From Echinicola vietnamensis DSM 17526 (lineage in GTDB: Bacteria; Bacteroidota; Bacteroidia; Cytophagales; Cyclobacteriaceae): a stretch of DNA of 64,000 nt. How positions within the stretch are numbered: position 1 is the first letter of the stretch; every line of letters starts with the position of its first letter. The notes beneath the pieces were generated by a model that ran no database searches, was not told the origin of the DNA, and saw nothing but the letters and a program-made list of their open reading frames with translations. The position numbers and the translations under genes are program-made. The DNA lies in assembly GCF_000325705.1 (NCBI RefSeq), contig NC_019904.1:4819501-4883500 (forward strand), written 5' to 3'. Positions 43,904 through 52,043 of the stretch are shown here, in pieces.

Positions 43904-44887
43904 TTAAAATTTACTTTTTGAGTCTACCAAAGCCTTCCCTTCTTTGTGGTGCATGGCATAGTTAAATCCTGGGTGAACGGCATATGCCCCATGTTCTCCA
44001 TCCTTATTGACGGCCAAAAATCCAGCTTGAATGCCTTCAATTCCCTTATTTTTACTGATCAATCGTCGGACAGCCTCTTCACAGGCTTCTTGGGGACTTC
44101 TCCCCTGACGCATAAGTTCTACGATAAGAAAACTACCACAAATCTTGATTATCGATTCGCCCAACCCCGTTGCGGTCGCAGCGCCTACTTCATTGTCCAC
44201 GTAAAGTCCTGCCCCTATGATCGGACTGTCTCCAACCCTGCCGTGCATTTTATAGGCCAGGCCACTAGTGGTACAAGATCCTGCCAAATTGCCATTTTGG
44301 TCCAAGCCTATCATGCCTATGGTATCGTGGTTTTCGATATTGATGACCGGCTTATATTCCGACTTAAGCTTCCACTTCTCGTAAGCTTTTTCGGCCGCAG
44401 GACTCAGTTCTTCCTTCTCTATGGGAAAACCTTCCTGAATGGCAAACTGTCTAGCTCCCTCGCCTGCCAGCATCACGTGCGGAGTATCTTCCATCACCTT
44501 TCGGGCAAGGGAAATGGGATGTTTTACCTGCCTCACAAAACATACCGACCCGCAGGAGCCGTCACCTTTCATGATAGAAGCGTCCAAGGTCACGATACCT
44601 TCCCTATCCGGAAGCCCTTGGAGCCCTACTGAAAGGTTCTTCAAGTCATTTTCTGTGACCATCACCCCTTGCTCTACAGCATCGACGATGTTTCCGGATT
44701 TTTCCAAAACCTCCCAAGCTTTGTCATTAGCAGGCATGCCATGGTTCCAAGTCGAAAGGATCAAGGGCTTGTGGCTCTCCCCATTTTTAAGCCCTGACCA
44801 CTTGTCTACAGCACCTCGGAAGGCCCCTGGTACGAGTAGGGTCGAGGACAAAAGGGAATTTTTAAGGAATTTTCTTCTATCTGACAT
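43904..44887 (-). CDS. N4-(beta-N-acetylglucosaminyl)-L-asparaginase (glycosylasparaginase)
   Basis: 327 residues from ATG 44887 (MSDRRKFLKNSLLSSTLLV). The twin-arginine-like RRKFLK leader suggests export by Tat. The Ntn-hydrolase domain starts LILSTWNHGMPANDKAWE; self-cleavage should occur before Thr189 in NHDTIGMIG, the catalytic nucleophile, with GSCTTSGLAYKMHGRVGDSPIIGAG (kept in part) forming the substrate pocket. It cleaves the GlcNAc-Asn linkage of N-glycosylated Asn, consistent with glycoprotein scavenging. First gene of the asparaginase-cutC-lipoprotein unit. Confidence 0.9.
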   Translation of the reverse strand: MSDRRKFLKNSLLSSTLLVPGAFRGAVDKWSGLKNGESHKPLILSTWNHGMPANDKAWEVLEKSGNIVDAVEQGVMVTENDLKNLSVGLQGLPDREGIVTLDASIMKGDGSCGSVCFVRQVKHPISLARKVMEDTPHVMLAGEGARQFAIQEGFPIEKEELSPAAEKAYEKWKLKSEYKPVINIENHDTIGMIGLDQNGNLAGSCTTSGLAYKMHGRVGDSPIIGAGLYVDNEVGAATATGLGESIIKICGSFLIVELMRQGRSPQEACEEAVRRLISKNKGIEGIQAGFLAVNKDGEHGAYAVHPGFNYAMHHKEGKALVDSKSKF

Positions 44888-45667
44888 GATGTGTTCTTTT
44901 TTGCATGATTTACCAGTCCGAAAAATAATCAATTTTGCATAGAAATAATATTTCCACCACTCAAATAAGTGATTTTTTTAACTAACTAATCCGATTTAGA
45001 GACAAATTTAGCAAAAGTAAGGACGAAAGCTTGGAAGGCTCTGCTTGCGAAGGACGCCCCTTCTTTGGAGCCTATTTCAGTGGCTAAACTTACGCCTTGC
45101 TACGAGTGGTTTCTATTGGGCCGCGGATGAAGGCTGATAAACACGGACAGGATGCTTAAGGCATTGCACATCCGTCTTCATCCCTATGATCCTTGGCTTA
45201 AAAAGAGGTGAACGTTTACCTCGGACTTGCCTTTGGCTATGAAGAAGGCTCCCTGCCAAGGTTTGGATTATACTGCTAGTTGATCCTGCCATCAGCATGC
45301 CCATCATATCCGCGATAAACATTCCCTAAATGCTCCATGAAATCATCATGGATGCATTCGTCCTGTCCATAGTTGACATGCCCTCCTAAAAACCTTTTCC
45401 GATTATAAAACCGTCACTGAGAGGCTGAGATGGAGGATTAGGCGTAGGAACCGTGGCAGCCATAGTATTTGGGGATTGGCGCACCCTTTTCCAACCCACA
45501 TCCTCCTAAAAAGGGTTCGGCATAACGTTTTTAGTACTAAAATAAGCCCAGCTTAGGTTTTAAGGGGAAAGCAACCCCCAGAAATATCGCTTACCCTCTA
45601 CTTTCCCCGGTCTACCCCATCCAAAGGATCTCGCTAAGCGGAGTACTGGTTTTGATAAAATGCAGGT
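44888..45667. other. gene-free stretch of about 780 bp
   Basis: Between the divergent promoter side of the asparaginase and the terminator of the TPR lipoprotein gene. It holds an inverted repeat at 45125-45183 but no convincing gene. A 69-codon minus-strand frame at 45113-45322 lacks any feature and I do not call it. The text looks like decayed or repeat-derived sequence. Confidence 0.5.
45125..45183. repeat. inverted repeat in gene-free region
   Basis: GGATGAAG (45125-45132) and CTTCATCC (45176-45183) form a perfect 8-bp stem that extends inward with partial pairing (about 12 of 14). Probably a relic or a small dispersed palindrome. Confidence 0.3.
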
Positions 45668-45705
45668 AAAAAAACGTCCCCGATGGCTTTCGGGGACGTT
45701 CTGTT
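45668..45705 (-). terminator. terminator of the TPR lipoprotein gene
   Basis: AACGTCCCCG (45673-45682) pairs perfectly with CGGGGACGTT (45691-45700), 8-nt loop, followed on the minus strand by a run of T; starts 32 bp after the stop. Confidence 0.85.
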
Positions 45706-45731
45706 TGACTTCTAAATTCGTTATTTATGGA

Positions 45732-47534
45732 TTACTTAATGGCCTCTATAAATGCCTGTTTGGTAAAATAGTCCTTAAATTCCAAATCCGTCGCTGCCCT
45801 GAGTTTCAGGTATGGACTGCGCTGGACAGCCTTTGCCAGGTTTTCATACAGCCGCTCTTCGTCATTGTTTTGGGCGGCCACTAAAGCCAATCCATAAAAT
45901 GCATATCCGAACTCCATATTGCTCAAGGCACTTTCTTCAAAGGCAATGGCCGCTTGACCATATTCTTCGGCCAAATAATAGGCCAATCCTTTATTGAACA
46001 TGTTAGTGGCTGTCTCAGGAGCTTTGTCAAGCCGAAGTGTGGCCAATTTATAATCTCCTCTGATGATGTCCAGCGCCCCTCGTTTGCCTTCATTGAAACG
46101 CTGGAAGTCGGGGTTGTTCTCTGCCCGGGCATTCGCTTTGGATATTTCGAGGTAAGCTGCCCCGTAATCACCCCACATCAGGTAGGCTTGCCCCATGTTG
46201 TGCATGGCTTGGGGACTTTCCCGAATTTCATTGGACATTCTGAAGAGCCTCATGGCCTCATTAACCTTGTTGTTCTTATCGCTGATCTTGATCATGCGAT
46301 GGGCCTGGTTTAGGTACACTACCCCTAGATTGTTATAGGCCAAGGCCGAACCGTGCTGCTTAAGCATGGCCTCATAGATCAGCTGTTTGTCCTTGAGGCC
46401 AGGATTAAAGGTAGCTGCTCTGGCCAGCTCTGCCTCAGTGAGCTCATCACCTGTCGCAGTGCCGTTGATATACTTATTGGCCATGGCGGAAATCTCGGGA
46501 TCACTTCTGCGGTCCTGTGCCATCATTACCATGATCTTTGCTAGCTGCATCTGGGCAAACCTCTCCTTGGAAAACCGCTGATAGGAAGGAATTTCCTTTA
46601 GCTGCTCCACTTTGTGTTCATAACTTTCATCTGCATAGATTACATCGAAGTATTTATCCCGCTCTTGCATATCTATTCCTTCAAATGTCCTGAGCAAATG
46701 CCGGAACAACAGCCAATCGGGCTCCTTCCGCTGTAATTCGATTTCGATATTTTCTACGTTACCGGTGTAACCTAACTTTCTCAGTTGCGTCTTCACTTGT
46801 TGTTCGGCCACCTGCGCCCTCGCAGCAGTCAAGCTACCATAATCAGGCTCATCAGGAGACGCCATCCCCTGGATCACGATCTTATTGATTTCGGCTTCCT
46901 TTTCGACCAATTGCTCCAATTCATTGGTAAAGGCCTCATTGGATGCGGAGGGATTTGCTTGGGCGGAACTTTTGGGGAAATAATAATCCAATTCGTGGGC
47001 AGCCATGTTCATAAAGTCATCATCATAGCTCATGTAAGCCCCTACTTCTGGAATGTTTTCTCCAGGGGCAAACTGCCCCACCCTGGCCAAATTTACCGTG
47101 CTGATGATGCCATTTGCCAAGGTCATGTACGGTGTAGTATAGGTTTTTCCCGTTTCCACTTCTTCCAAGAGTCCCTTTATGCGAAGTGTTCCCCTATCCA
47201 TACCTTCCATGTATGGAAAAGCCATGTTGCGGATAATTTCCACTGCCTGCCCAGGTCCTGCCAGATCACTTTCATCTATGCTGATTTCTTCCAATGGAAG
47301 TGCTCCTTCCCCATACTGGTACTCCGGCAGCAGTGTATATTTATTTTCCTCTGTGACCAAGCCAGCTGGAATGGTGGCACGTAATTTGAATCGAACCGAA
47401 TCGTTATGCAGTACCAGCGGGTCTTTGTCCACCTTAATATCCGGCAATCCAGCCTTGTCAAAAAGTGATTGCGTACTACAAGAGACCCAAAACACTGAAA
47501 AGCAAACTATTAAAATCTTGAGTGAGTATTTCAT
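45732..47534 (-). CDS. TPR-repeat, OmpA-like lipoprotein
   Basis: 600 residues from ATG 47534 (MKYSLKILIVCFSVFWVSCST); the frame extends to 47597 but only this start gives a lipoprotein signal (Cys19). An N-terminal beta-rich part (about 30-170) is followed by a segment resembling the OmpA C-terminal peptidoglycan domain: INKIVIQGMASPDEPDYGSL then TAARAQVAEQQVKTQL (about 220-260). The second half (about 390-600) holds several TPR-like helix pairs (ALAYNNLGVVYLNQA, PQAMHNMGQAYLMWGDYGAAY, ATNMFNKGLAYYLAEEYGQAA, EFGYAFYGLALVAAQ). Such proteins link the outer membrane, cell wall and secretion or gliding machines; specific function unknown. Confidence 0.75.
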   Translation of the reverse strand: MKYSLKILIVCFSVFWVSCSTQSLFDKAGLPDIKVDKDPLVLHNDSVRFKLRATIPAGLVTEENKYTLLPEYQYGEGALPLEEISIDESDLAGPGQAVEIIRNMAFPYMEGMDRGTLRIKGLLEEVETGKTYTTPYMTLANGIISTVNLARVGQFAPGENIPEVGAYMSYDDDFMNMAAHELDYYFPKSSAQANPSASNEAFTNELEQLVEKEAEINKIVIQGMASPDEPDYGSLTAARAQVAEQQVKTQLRKLGYTGNVENIEIELQRKEPDWLLFRHLLRTFEGIDMQERDKYFDVIYADESYEHKVEQLKEIPSYQRFSKERFAQMQLAKIMVMMAQDRRSDPEISAMANKYINGTATGDELTEAELARAATFNPGLKDKQLIYEAMLKQHGSALAYNNLGVVYLNQAHRMIKISDKNNKVNEAMRLFRMSNEIRESPQAMHNMGQAYLMWGDYGAAYLEISKANARAENNPDFQRFNEGKRGALDIIRGDYKLATLRLDKAPETATNMFNKGLAYYLAEEYGQAAIAFEESALSNMEFGYAFYGLALVAAQNNDEERLYENLAKAVQRSPYLKLRAATDLEFKDYFTKQAFIEAIK

Positions 47535-47612
47535 AAACTGATTAGGCTTAGGGCGGTTTATTAGAATATTCATTATATTTATATTACTTTTAGCCAATAT
47601 TTAAAATCCAAG

Positions 47613-47834
47613 ATGATGGAAAAACTGAAAATATTCTTCGAAGACAGAGCATTTGGAGTTTGTTCCAAACTGGGTGAAAAACTCAACTTCCCAATTGATG
47701 GCATTCGCCTGTTCTTCATCTACACTTCTTTTATTACGCTTGGCTCCCCGATCATTATTTACGTGACCATGGCCATGCTGATGAAAGTGAGAAAGTTTTT
47801 CAGGAAGAGTAACAACCCCGTGCTTTTCGATTAA
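47613..47834 (+). CDS. small PspC-domain membrane protein
   Basis: 73 residues: FGVCSKLGEKLNFPIDGIRLFFIYTS followed by a hydrophobic helix (IIIYVTMAMLM) is a stand-alone PspC domain (G-V-C-S-x-L-x-E/K...D-x-x-x-x-R-x-x-F). PspC proteins sense envelope stress in the inner membrane. It is divergent from the TPR lipoprotein (78-bp shared promoter space) and its stop overlaps the stop of the convergent glycosyltransferase gene by 4 bp. Confidence 0.8.
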   Translation: MMEKLKIFFEDRAFGVCSKLGEKLNFPIDGIRLFFIYTSFITLGSPIIIYVTMAMLMKVRKFFRKSNNPVLFD

Positions 47835-48838
47835 AGCTCGGGGTAGGTCCGTTTGCCCTTCACGTAATAAGCAAGCACAACTGATGTTACTTCCTTACTA
47901 GCTTTCTGGATAGGCAATTTTGATGCCAAAGCCCCTTCCTTTTTATACCTGTTCCGCATTTTCAAAAAATCACGGTACGCTTTGATCACTTGTCCGGCAT
48001 GGTCGCCCTTTCCCGATAGCACAAACTGCGCGGCCGCTGCGGCATCCAAGGGCATCCTGAACATCATCACTTTCATGAAACCTTCTGTAGTCAAGTTTCT
48101 GTGCAGCATCAGGAGGTTGTTTCGAAAATTCAGATAGGTCTTAAACGGACTCGTCCGGGAAAGTGTCCCGCCCCCAAGATGGTAAACAGATACCGAGCCC
48201 AAGTACCCCAACTTCCATCCATTTCGGACCATGCGCCAACACAGGTCTATCTCTTCCATATGGGCAAAGAAATCCGCCTCAAACCCGTTCATTTCATGAA
48301 AAACATCGGCCTTCACGGCATAACAGGCTCCAGATACCCAGTCTACCTCCACCTCATCATCATACTGACCATAGTCCTTTTCCAAGGTTTCAAACACCCT
48401 TCCCCTACAAAAGGGATAGCCTAACCTGTCAATATGGCCACCTCCTGCTCCTGCATAATCAAAACGGGATCTATCCTGTGCTGACAGGATTTTGGGTTGG
48501 ACTGCGGCAAAGTGCTGATGTGACTTTAGCCAATTGATTAGCCGAAGGTCCCATTGCGGACTTACCGCTACATCGGAATTCAATAAAATATAATGGCGGT
48601 ACTGTCCTTTTAGCTGTGAAAGTGCTTCATTATACCCCCTGCTGAACCCATGGTTTTTGGCTAGGCAAATAAGTCTCACCTCTGAAAAGTGCGTTTCCAT
48701 CAAAAGCCGTGAACCATCGCTACTGTTATTATCAACGACGATCACATCAAAAAAACTATTCTCCAAAACGTTCGGAAGGAAGCGTCGTAGCATCCCTTCC
48801 CCATTATAGTTCAATATGACGACAGCGGCCTCCTTCAT
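47831..48838 (-). CDS. family 2 glycosyltransferase
   Basis: 335 residues with the GT-A fold of rhamnosyltransferase-like GT2 enzymes: AVVILNYNGEGMLRRFLP (about 5-22), VIVVDNNSSDGSR (about 33-45), the DxD-like LLNSDVAVSPQWD (about 88-100) and VSGACYAVKADVFHEMNGF with the acceptor-side EEIDLCWRM (about 194-215). Probably adds a sugar to a surface glycan or glycoprotein. Membrane association is not evident. It is not near a polysaccharide locus; the flippase of this window is 10 kb away. Confidence 0.9.
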   Translation of the reverse strand: MKEAAVVILNYNGEGMLRRFLPNVLENSFFDVIVVDNNSSDGSRLLMETHFSEVRLICLAKNHGFSRGYNEALSQLKGQYRHYILLNSDVAVSPQWDLRLINWLKSHQHFAAVQPKILSAQDRSRFDYAGAGGGHIDRLGYPFCRGRVFETLEKDYGQYDDEVEVDWVSGACYAVKADVFHEMNGFEADFFAHMEEIDLCWRMVRNGWKLGYLGSVSVYHLGGGTLSRTSPFKTYLNFRNNLLMLHRNLTTEGFMKVMMFRMPLDAAAAAQFVLSGKGDHAGQVIKAYRDFLKMRNRYKKEGALASKLPIQKASKEVTSVVLAYYVKGKRTYPEL

Positions 48839-48923
48839 CTGTTCCCCTTTCCTTGTTTTTGGTCAGATGGCGTCCTGCCACAATTCAAAACTTCCCTCGA
48901 TGCCGCTTTCGTCATGCCAAGTC

Positions 48924-49259
48924 TCATCCAAACATGCTCCCCATGTCCATACCAGGAATATTGGGCATCATTCCTTCCGTGGCTTTTTGCATCTCTTCCT
49001 TGATGATTTTGTCCATCTTTTCATAGGCCTTGTTGGCCGCTGCCACGATGAGGTCTTTGAGCATGTCCTTGTCGTCCGGTGTCATCAAGCTTTCATCAAT
49101 GGCGATGTCGACCATTTGACGGTGGCCATTGACAATTACCTTCACCATCCCGGCTCCTGCTTCTGCTTCGGCAGTAAGGTGAACCAGCTCTGCCTGCTTT
49201 TCTTTGATCTTGGCCTGAGCTTCCTTCACCTTGTTCATGATATTCATAAAATCAAACAT
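48924..49259 (-). CDS. ybaB: YbaB/EbfC-type nucleoid-associated protein
   Basis: 111 residues starting MFDFMNIMNKVKEAQAKIKEKQ, then VHLTAEAEAGAGMVKVIVNGHRQMVDIAIDESL (in part) and LKDLIVAAANKAYEKMDKI, the full YbaB layout of a helix-strand-helix dimer. It binds DNA non-specifically and may affect expression. In many genomes it is next to dnaX/recR; here it is not. The C-terminus ends GMDMGSMFG, usual for the family. Confidence 0.93.
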   Translation of the reverse strand: MFDFMNIMNKVKEAQAKIKEKQAELVHLTAEAEAGAGMVKVIVNGHRQMVDIAIDESLMTPDDKDMLKDLIVAAANKAYEKMDKIIKEEMQKATEGMMPNIPGMDMGSMFG

Positions 49260-49599
49260 AAATTTCGCGCTTTTTTAATTCCAACTATAATTGATTTCAG
49301 GTGACTTCTCGTTGCAAGACGCTCCAAGGATCAACATGGAAAACCAACCAATATAAAATACTAATTCAAAACAACCCCCTCACCAGCATGAATAAACTGC
49401 AACCTCCCATGTACAGTGTTTCATGAAGTTGGCGATGAATTTTGTTGTGCTATTTATACGTCAACCCAAGGGTTGGCGTTCAGAATACCCCTCTATTCTC
49501 AAAGCCATTTAATCGGTGACCAACATGTTCCCGAAAATCGAATTGGCCAGTGGATCGCCGCCCTCCCTAATCAAGGCATAGCATATTTGCTGACATCCG
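49260..49599. other. gene-free stretch of 340 bp with a palindrome
   Basis: Contains the near-perfect palindrome at 49459-49478. A 65-codon plus-strand frame (49416-49613) runs across it and overlaps the hisS end; it lacks features. No RNA gene seen. Confidence 0.4.
49459..49478. repeat. near-perfect palindrome CGTCAACCC-AA-GGGTTGGCG
   Basis: Nine-bp arms with a single G-T type mismatch, 2-nt centre. Could be a hairpin of a dispersed repeat or a small-protein binding site. Confidence 0.3.
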
Positions 49600-50973
49600 C
49601 TAGCTGGCTTTGATAATTCCTATGGCTTCTTCCAGCGTGTGCATTTCCTGCGTTCCTGTCTTTAAATTCTTCAAGGCCACTTTATGGGCTGCGATTTCAT
49701 CGTCCCCAATCATCATCACGTAGGGGATTTGCTTTTTATCGGCATAATTGAACTGCTTTTTGACCTTCGCGACATCAGGATAGATTTCCGCTGACAGCCC
49801 GGCCTTGCGAAGTCCATTGAGCACTTTCAGTCCATAGTTCCGGCCCTTTTCATCGAAATAACCGATCATCACGGATGTCGCCTGCATTTCTTCTTCTGGA
49901 AAGAGCCCTAGCTCCTCCAACACATCATAGATCCTGTCCACGCCAAAAGAAAAACCTACACCGGAAACTCCCTCAAGTCCAAACACACCGGTCAGGTTAT
50001 CATACCTACCGCCACCACTGACGGAGCCAATGGATACATTGTTCACTTTCACTTCAAATATGGCTCCTGTATAATAGGACAGTCCGCGCGCCAGTACCAC
50101 ATCGAAGACGACATGCGCTTGGTTTTCGCCGAACCCTTCCAACAGGGAAAAGACTTCTTCCAATTCGGCCACACCTTTCAGCCCTTCTTCACTTGTGGCT
50201 AAAAAGTCCTTCAGGAACTCCAGTTTATTATTGTTATCCCCTTCCAACTTGATAATAGGAGTCAGTTTTTGGATGGCATCTTGGTGAAAGCCTCGCTGCA
50301 CCAATTCTTCCTGAACCTTCTCCCAGCCAATTTTGTCCAGCTTATCGATGGCCACGCAAAGTTCGCCCTCTTTTCCGGGCGCCCCGATCACCTCCGAAAT
50401 CCCGGTGAGGATCTTGCGGTTATTGATCTTAATATCATAGTCGCTCAACCCAAATGCAGCAAACACCTTCCTGATCATTAGCAGGATTTCCGCTTCACAG
50501 ATCAGGCTGTCTGTACCGACCACATCGGCATCACACTGGTAAAATTCTCTATATCGTCCCTTTTGGGGCCTGTCTGCCCGCCACACCGGCTGGATCTGGT
50601 AACGCTTAAACGGAAAAGTAATCTCGTTTCTGTTCATCACGACATAACGCGCAAAAGGTACCGTCAGATCATACCTCAGCCCTTTCTCCGCCACTTTAGG
50701 CAATACCTGTACCGCACCTTTTTCCAAATCTTCCGGTCGGACTTTTTTGAGAAAATCACCGCTGTTCAAAATCTTAAAAAGCAATTGATCCCCTTCATCC
50801 CCATACTTACCGGTCAGCACCGATAAATTTTCCATGGACGGTGTCTCCAACTGCTGGTAGCCAAAAAGGCGGAAAGTACCTTTGATGGTGTCCAGGATAT
50901 AGTTTCTGCGGGCCATTTGTGCCGGGCCAAAATCGCGGGTCCCTTTGGGTAATGATGGTTTTTGGATACTCAT
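49600..50973 (-). CDS. hisS: histidine-tRNA ligase
   Basis: 457 residues, class II synthetase. Motif 1 PKGTRDFGPAQMARR at the N-terminus, motif 2 QPVWRADRPQKGRYREF (about 118-134) with YQCDADVVG, the histidine-binding LARGLSYYTGAIFEV (about 293-307), motif 3 GVGFSFGVDRI (about 333-343), and a C-terminal anticodon-binding domain (VMIGYFDEKG to the end). It charges tRNA-His. A -7 box lies 18 bp upstream and a terminator of the preceding small gene precedes it, so it is transcribed alone. Confidence 0.96.
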   Translation of the reverse strand: MSIQKPSLPKGTRDFGPAQMARRNYILDTIKGTFRLFGYQQLETPSMENLSVLTGKYGDEGDQLLFKILNSGDFLKKVRPEDLEKGAVQVLPKVAEKGLRYDLTVPFARYVVMNRNEITFPFKRYQIQPVWRADRPQKGRYREFYQCDADVVGTDSLICEAEILLMIRKVFAAFGLSDYDIKINNRKILTGISEVIGAPGKEGELCVAIDKLDKIGWEKVQEELVQRGFHQDAIQKLTPIIKLEGDNNNKLEFLKDFLATSEEGLKGVAELEEVFSLLEGFGENQAHVVFDVVLARGLSYYTGAIFEVKVNNVSIGSVSGGGRYDNLTGVFGLEGVSGVGFSFGVDRIYDVLEELGLFPEEEMQATSVMIGYFDEKGRNYGLKVLNGLRKAGLSAEIYPDVAKVKKQFNYADKKQIPYVMMIGDDEIAAHKVALKNLKTGTQEMHTLEEAIGIIKAS

Positions 50974-50990
50974 GAATGCTTAATTTTGCC

Positions 50991-50998
50991 CAAAGGTA
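50991..50998 (-). promoter_or_regulatory. -7 box TACCTTTG for hisS
   Basis: TAnnTTTG match 17 bp upstream of the hisS ATG, predicting a very short leader. Confidence 0.4.
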
Positions 50999-51010
50999 AA
51001 AAATATCCTC

Positions 51011-51048
51011 AAAAAAAAGACCATGGCTTTTGGGCCACGGTCTTTTTA
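51011..51048 (-). terminator. terminator of the 69-residue protein gene
   Basis: AAAAAGACC(A)TGGC (51013-51026) pairs with GCCA(C)GGTCTTTTT (51034-51047) with one mismatch and a short loop; on the minus strand it ends in T-run. It lies between the small gene and hisS. Confidence 0.7.
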
Positions 51049-51115
51049 AATTCTTTTCGGAGTCATAACGTGTAAATTTTTACCAAATTCTAATCTGTTT
51101 TTATTCCATTCAACA

Positions 51116-51325
51116 TCACAACAATAGTGCACTTCGGATTCCTTCAGCAAGCTTTCTGCCGATAGAATGGTCGGTAGGCTCAGATGACTCCGTCTCAATG
51201 GACGTCACCGCGGTCTTTCTCCTGATGATTTCCCATACATTGTCCTTGGCCTCTCTCTCACTACTTGCTTCTGTATGGATTTGAAACTCTACATCATTAA
51301 TCTCAATTTTTATTAGATATTTCAT
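51116..51325 (-). CDS. small uncharacterised protein
   Basis: 69 residues. MKYLIKIEINDVEFQIHTEASSEREAKDNV begins with a beta-strand pair and a helix (in part), IIRRKTAV, then a polar tail with a Ser/Glu stretch and GRKLAEGIRSALLL. The start, codon pattern and the dedicated terminator downstream suggest a real gene. No known family is recognised. Located upstream of hisS on the same strand but separated by a terminator. Confidence 0.5.
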   Translation of the reverse strand: MKYLIKIEINDVEFQIHTEASSEREAKDNVWEIIRRKTAVTSIETESSEPTDHSIGRKLAEGIRSALLL

Positions 51326-52015
51326 AACTACATCTGTTTAAGCAGTCTAAAATCAAACAATCCATCATACTTTTACACTTTCGTGTCTCCTGCCTTGTTA
51401 AGGCTCAGCTTATCATTAAAAATTAATAAAACGTATTTTACACTAAATTATTTGCATTTCGTAAATATAATCAAATTAAGTTTAATGCAAATGATTTTCA
51501 TAAAATCTATCTTGACCCTATACTTATAGATACGATATGATCCTCATAAGTGGTTTTGGGCAAATAGGATTTAAACTGTTCCAAAAATGATACCAAACAC
51601 TAACTCGTTATAAATAAACAACGTTAAATCGTGTATTAATGTTCCTTAAAAGACATCTAAAACCACTCCTTACAAGTACATAGTGCCCAAAACCAATGGT
51701 GAGGCAAAGAATGAGTTATAAGAATAAGGCAAAAGGTGGCCGGCAAGGAAAAGCTACCTCTAAATCCGAAAAATTGTGCGGTATCCTATGATCACCGGTA
51801 ACGTATCGTGATGCCTAATGATGATATGGTGGTCTACCCAATCTTCCCTAGGCTACTTAATGGCCGTGTTCGGGAGTCCATGCTGCTGTTAGTCGTGTCA
51901 AAGTTTACGTCTCTTCAGGCTTAAAATGGGCGAGCGCCTAGACTTAAAAGGCAATTTTTTAAAATAGACGATATAAACTTTACACAGGCTTAAACATTAT
52001 ACGAAATTTTATTCG
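51326..52015. other. gene-free stretch of about 690 bp upstream of typA
   Basis: AT-rich in its first half, mixed later. I saw no tRNA, riboswitch or convincing ORF. It should contain the promoter of the small gene (leftward) and of typA (rightward). Confidence 0.5.
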
Positions 52016-52023
52016 TACTTTTG
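52016..52023 (+). promoter_or_regulatory. -7 box TACTTTTG for typA
   Basis: TAnnTTTG match 20 bp upstream of the typA ATG. Confidence 0.45.
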
Positions 52024-52043
52024 CAACTTAATTAATCCTTATC

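Noticed and set aside
45113..45322. 69-codon minus-strand frame in the gene-free region
   Set aside because: Composition suggests repeat relic; no conserved start or motif.
49416..49613. 65-codon plus-strand frame between ybaB and hisS
   Set aside because: Overlaps hisS and a palindrome; no features.
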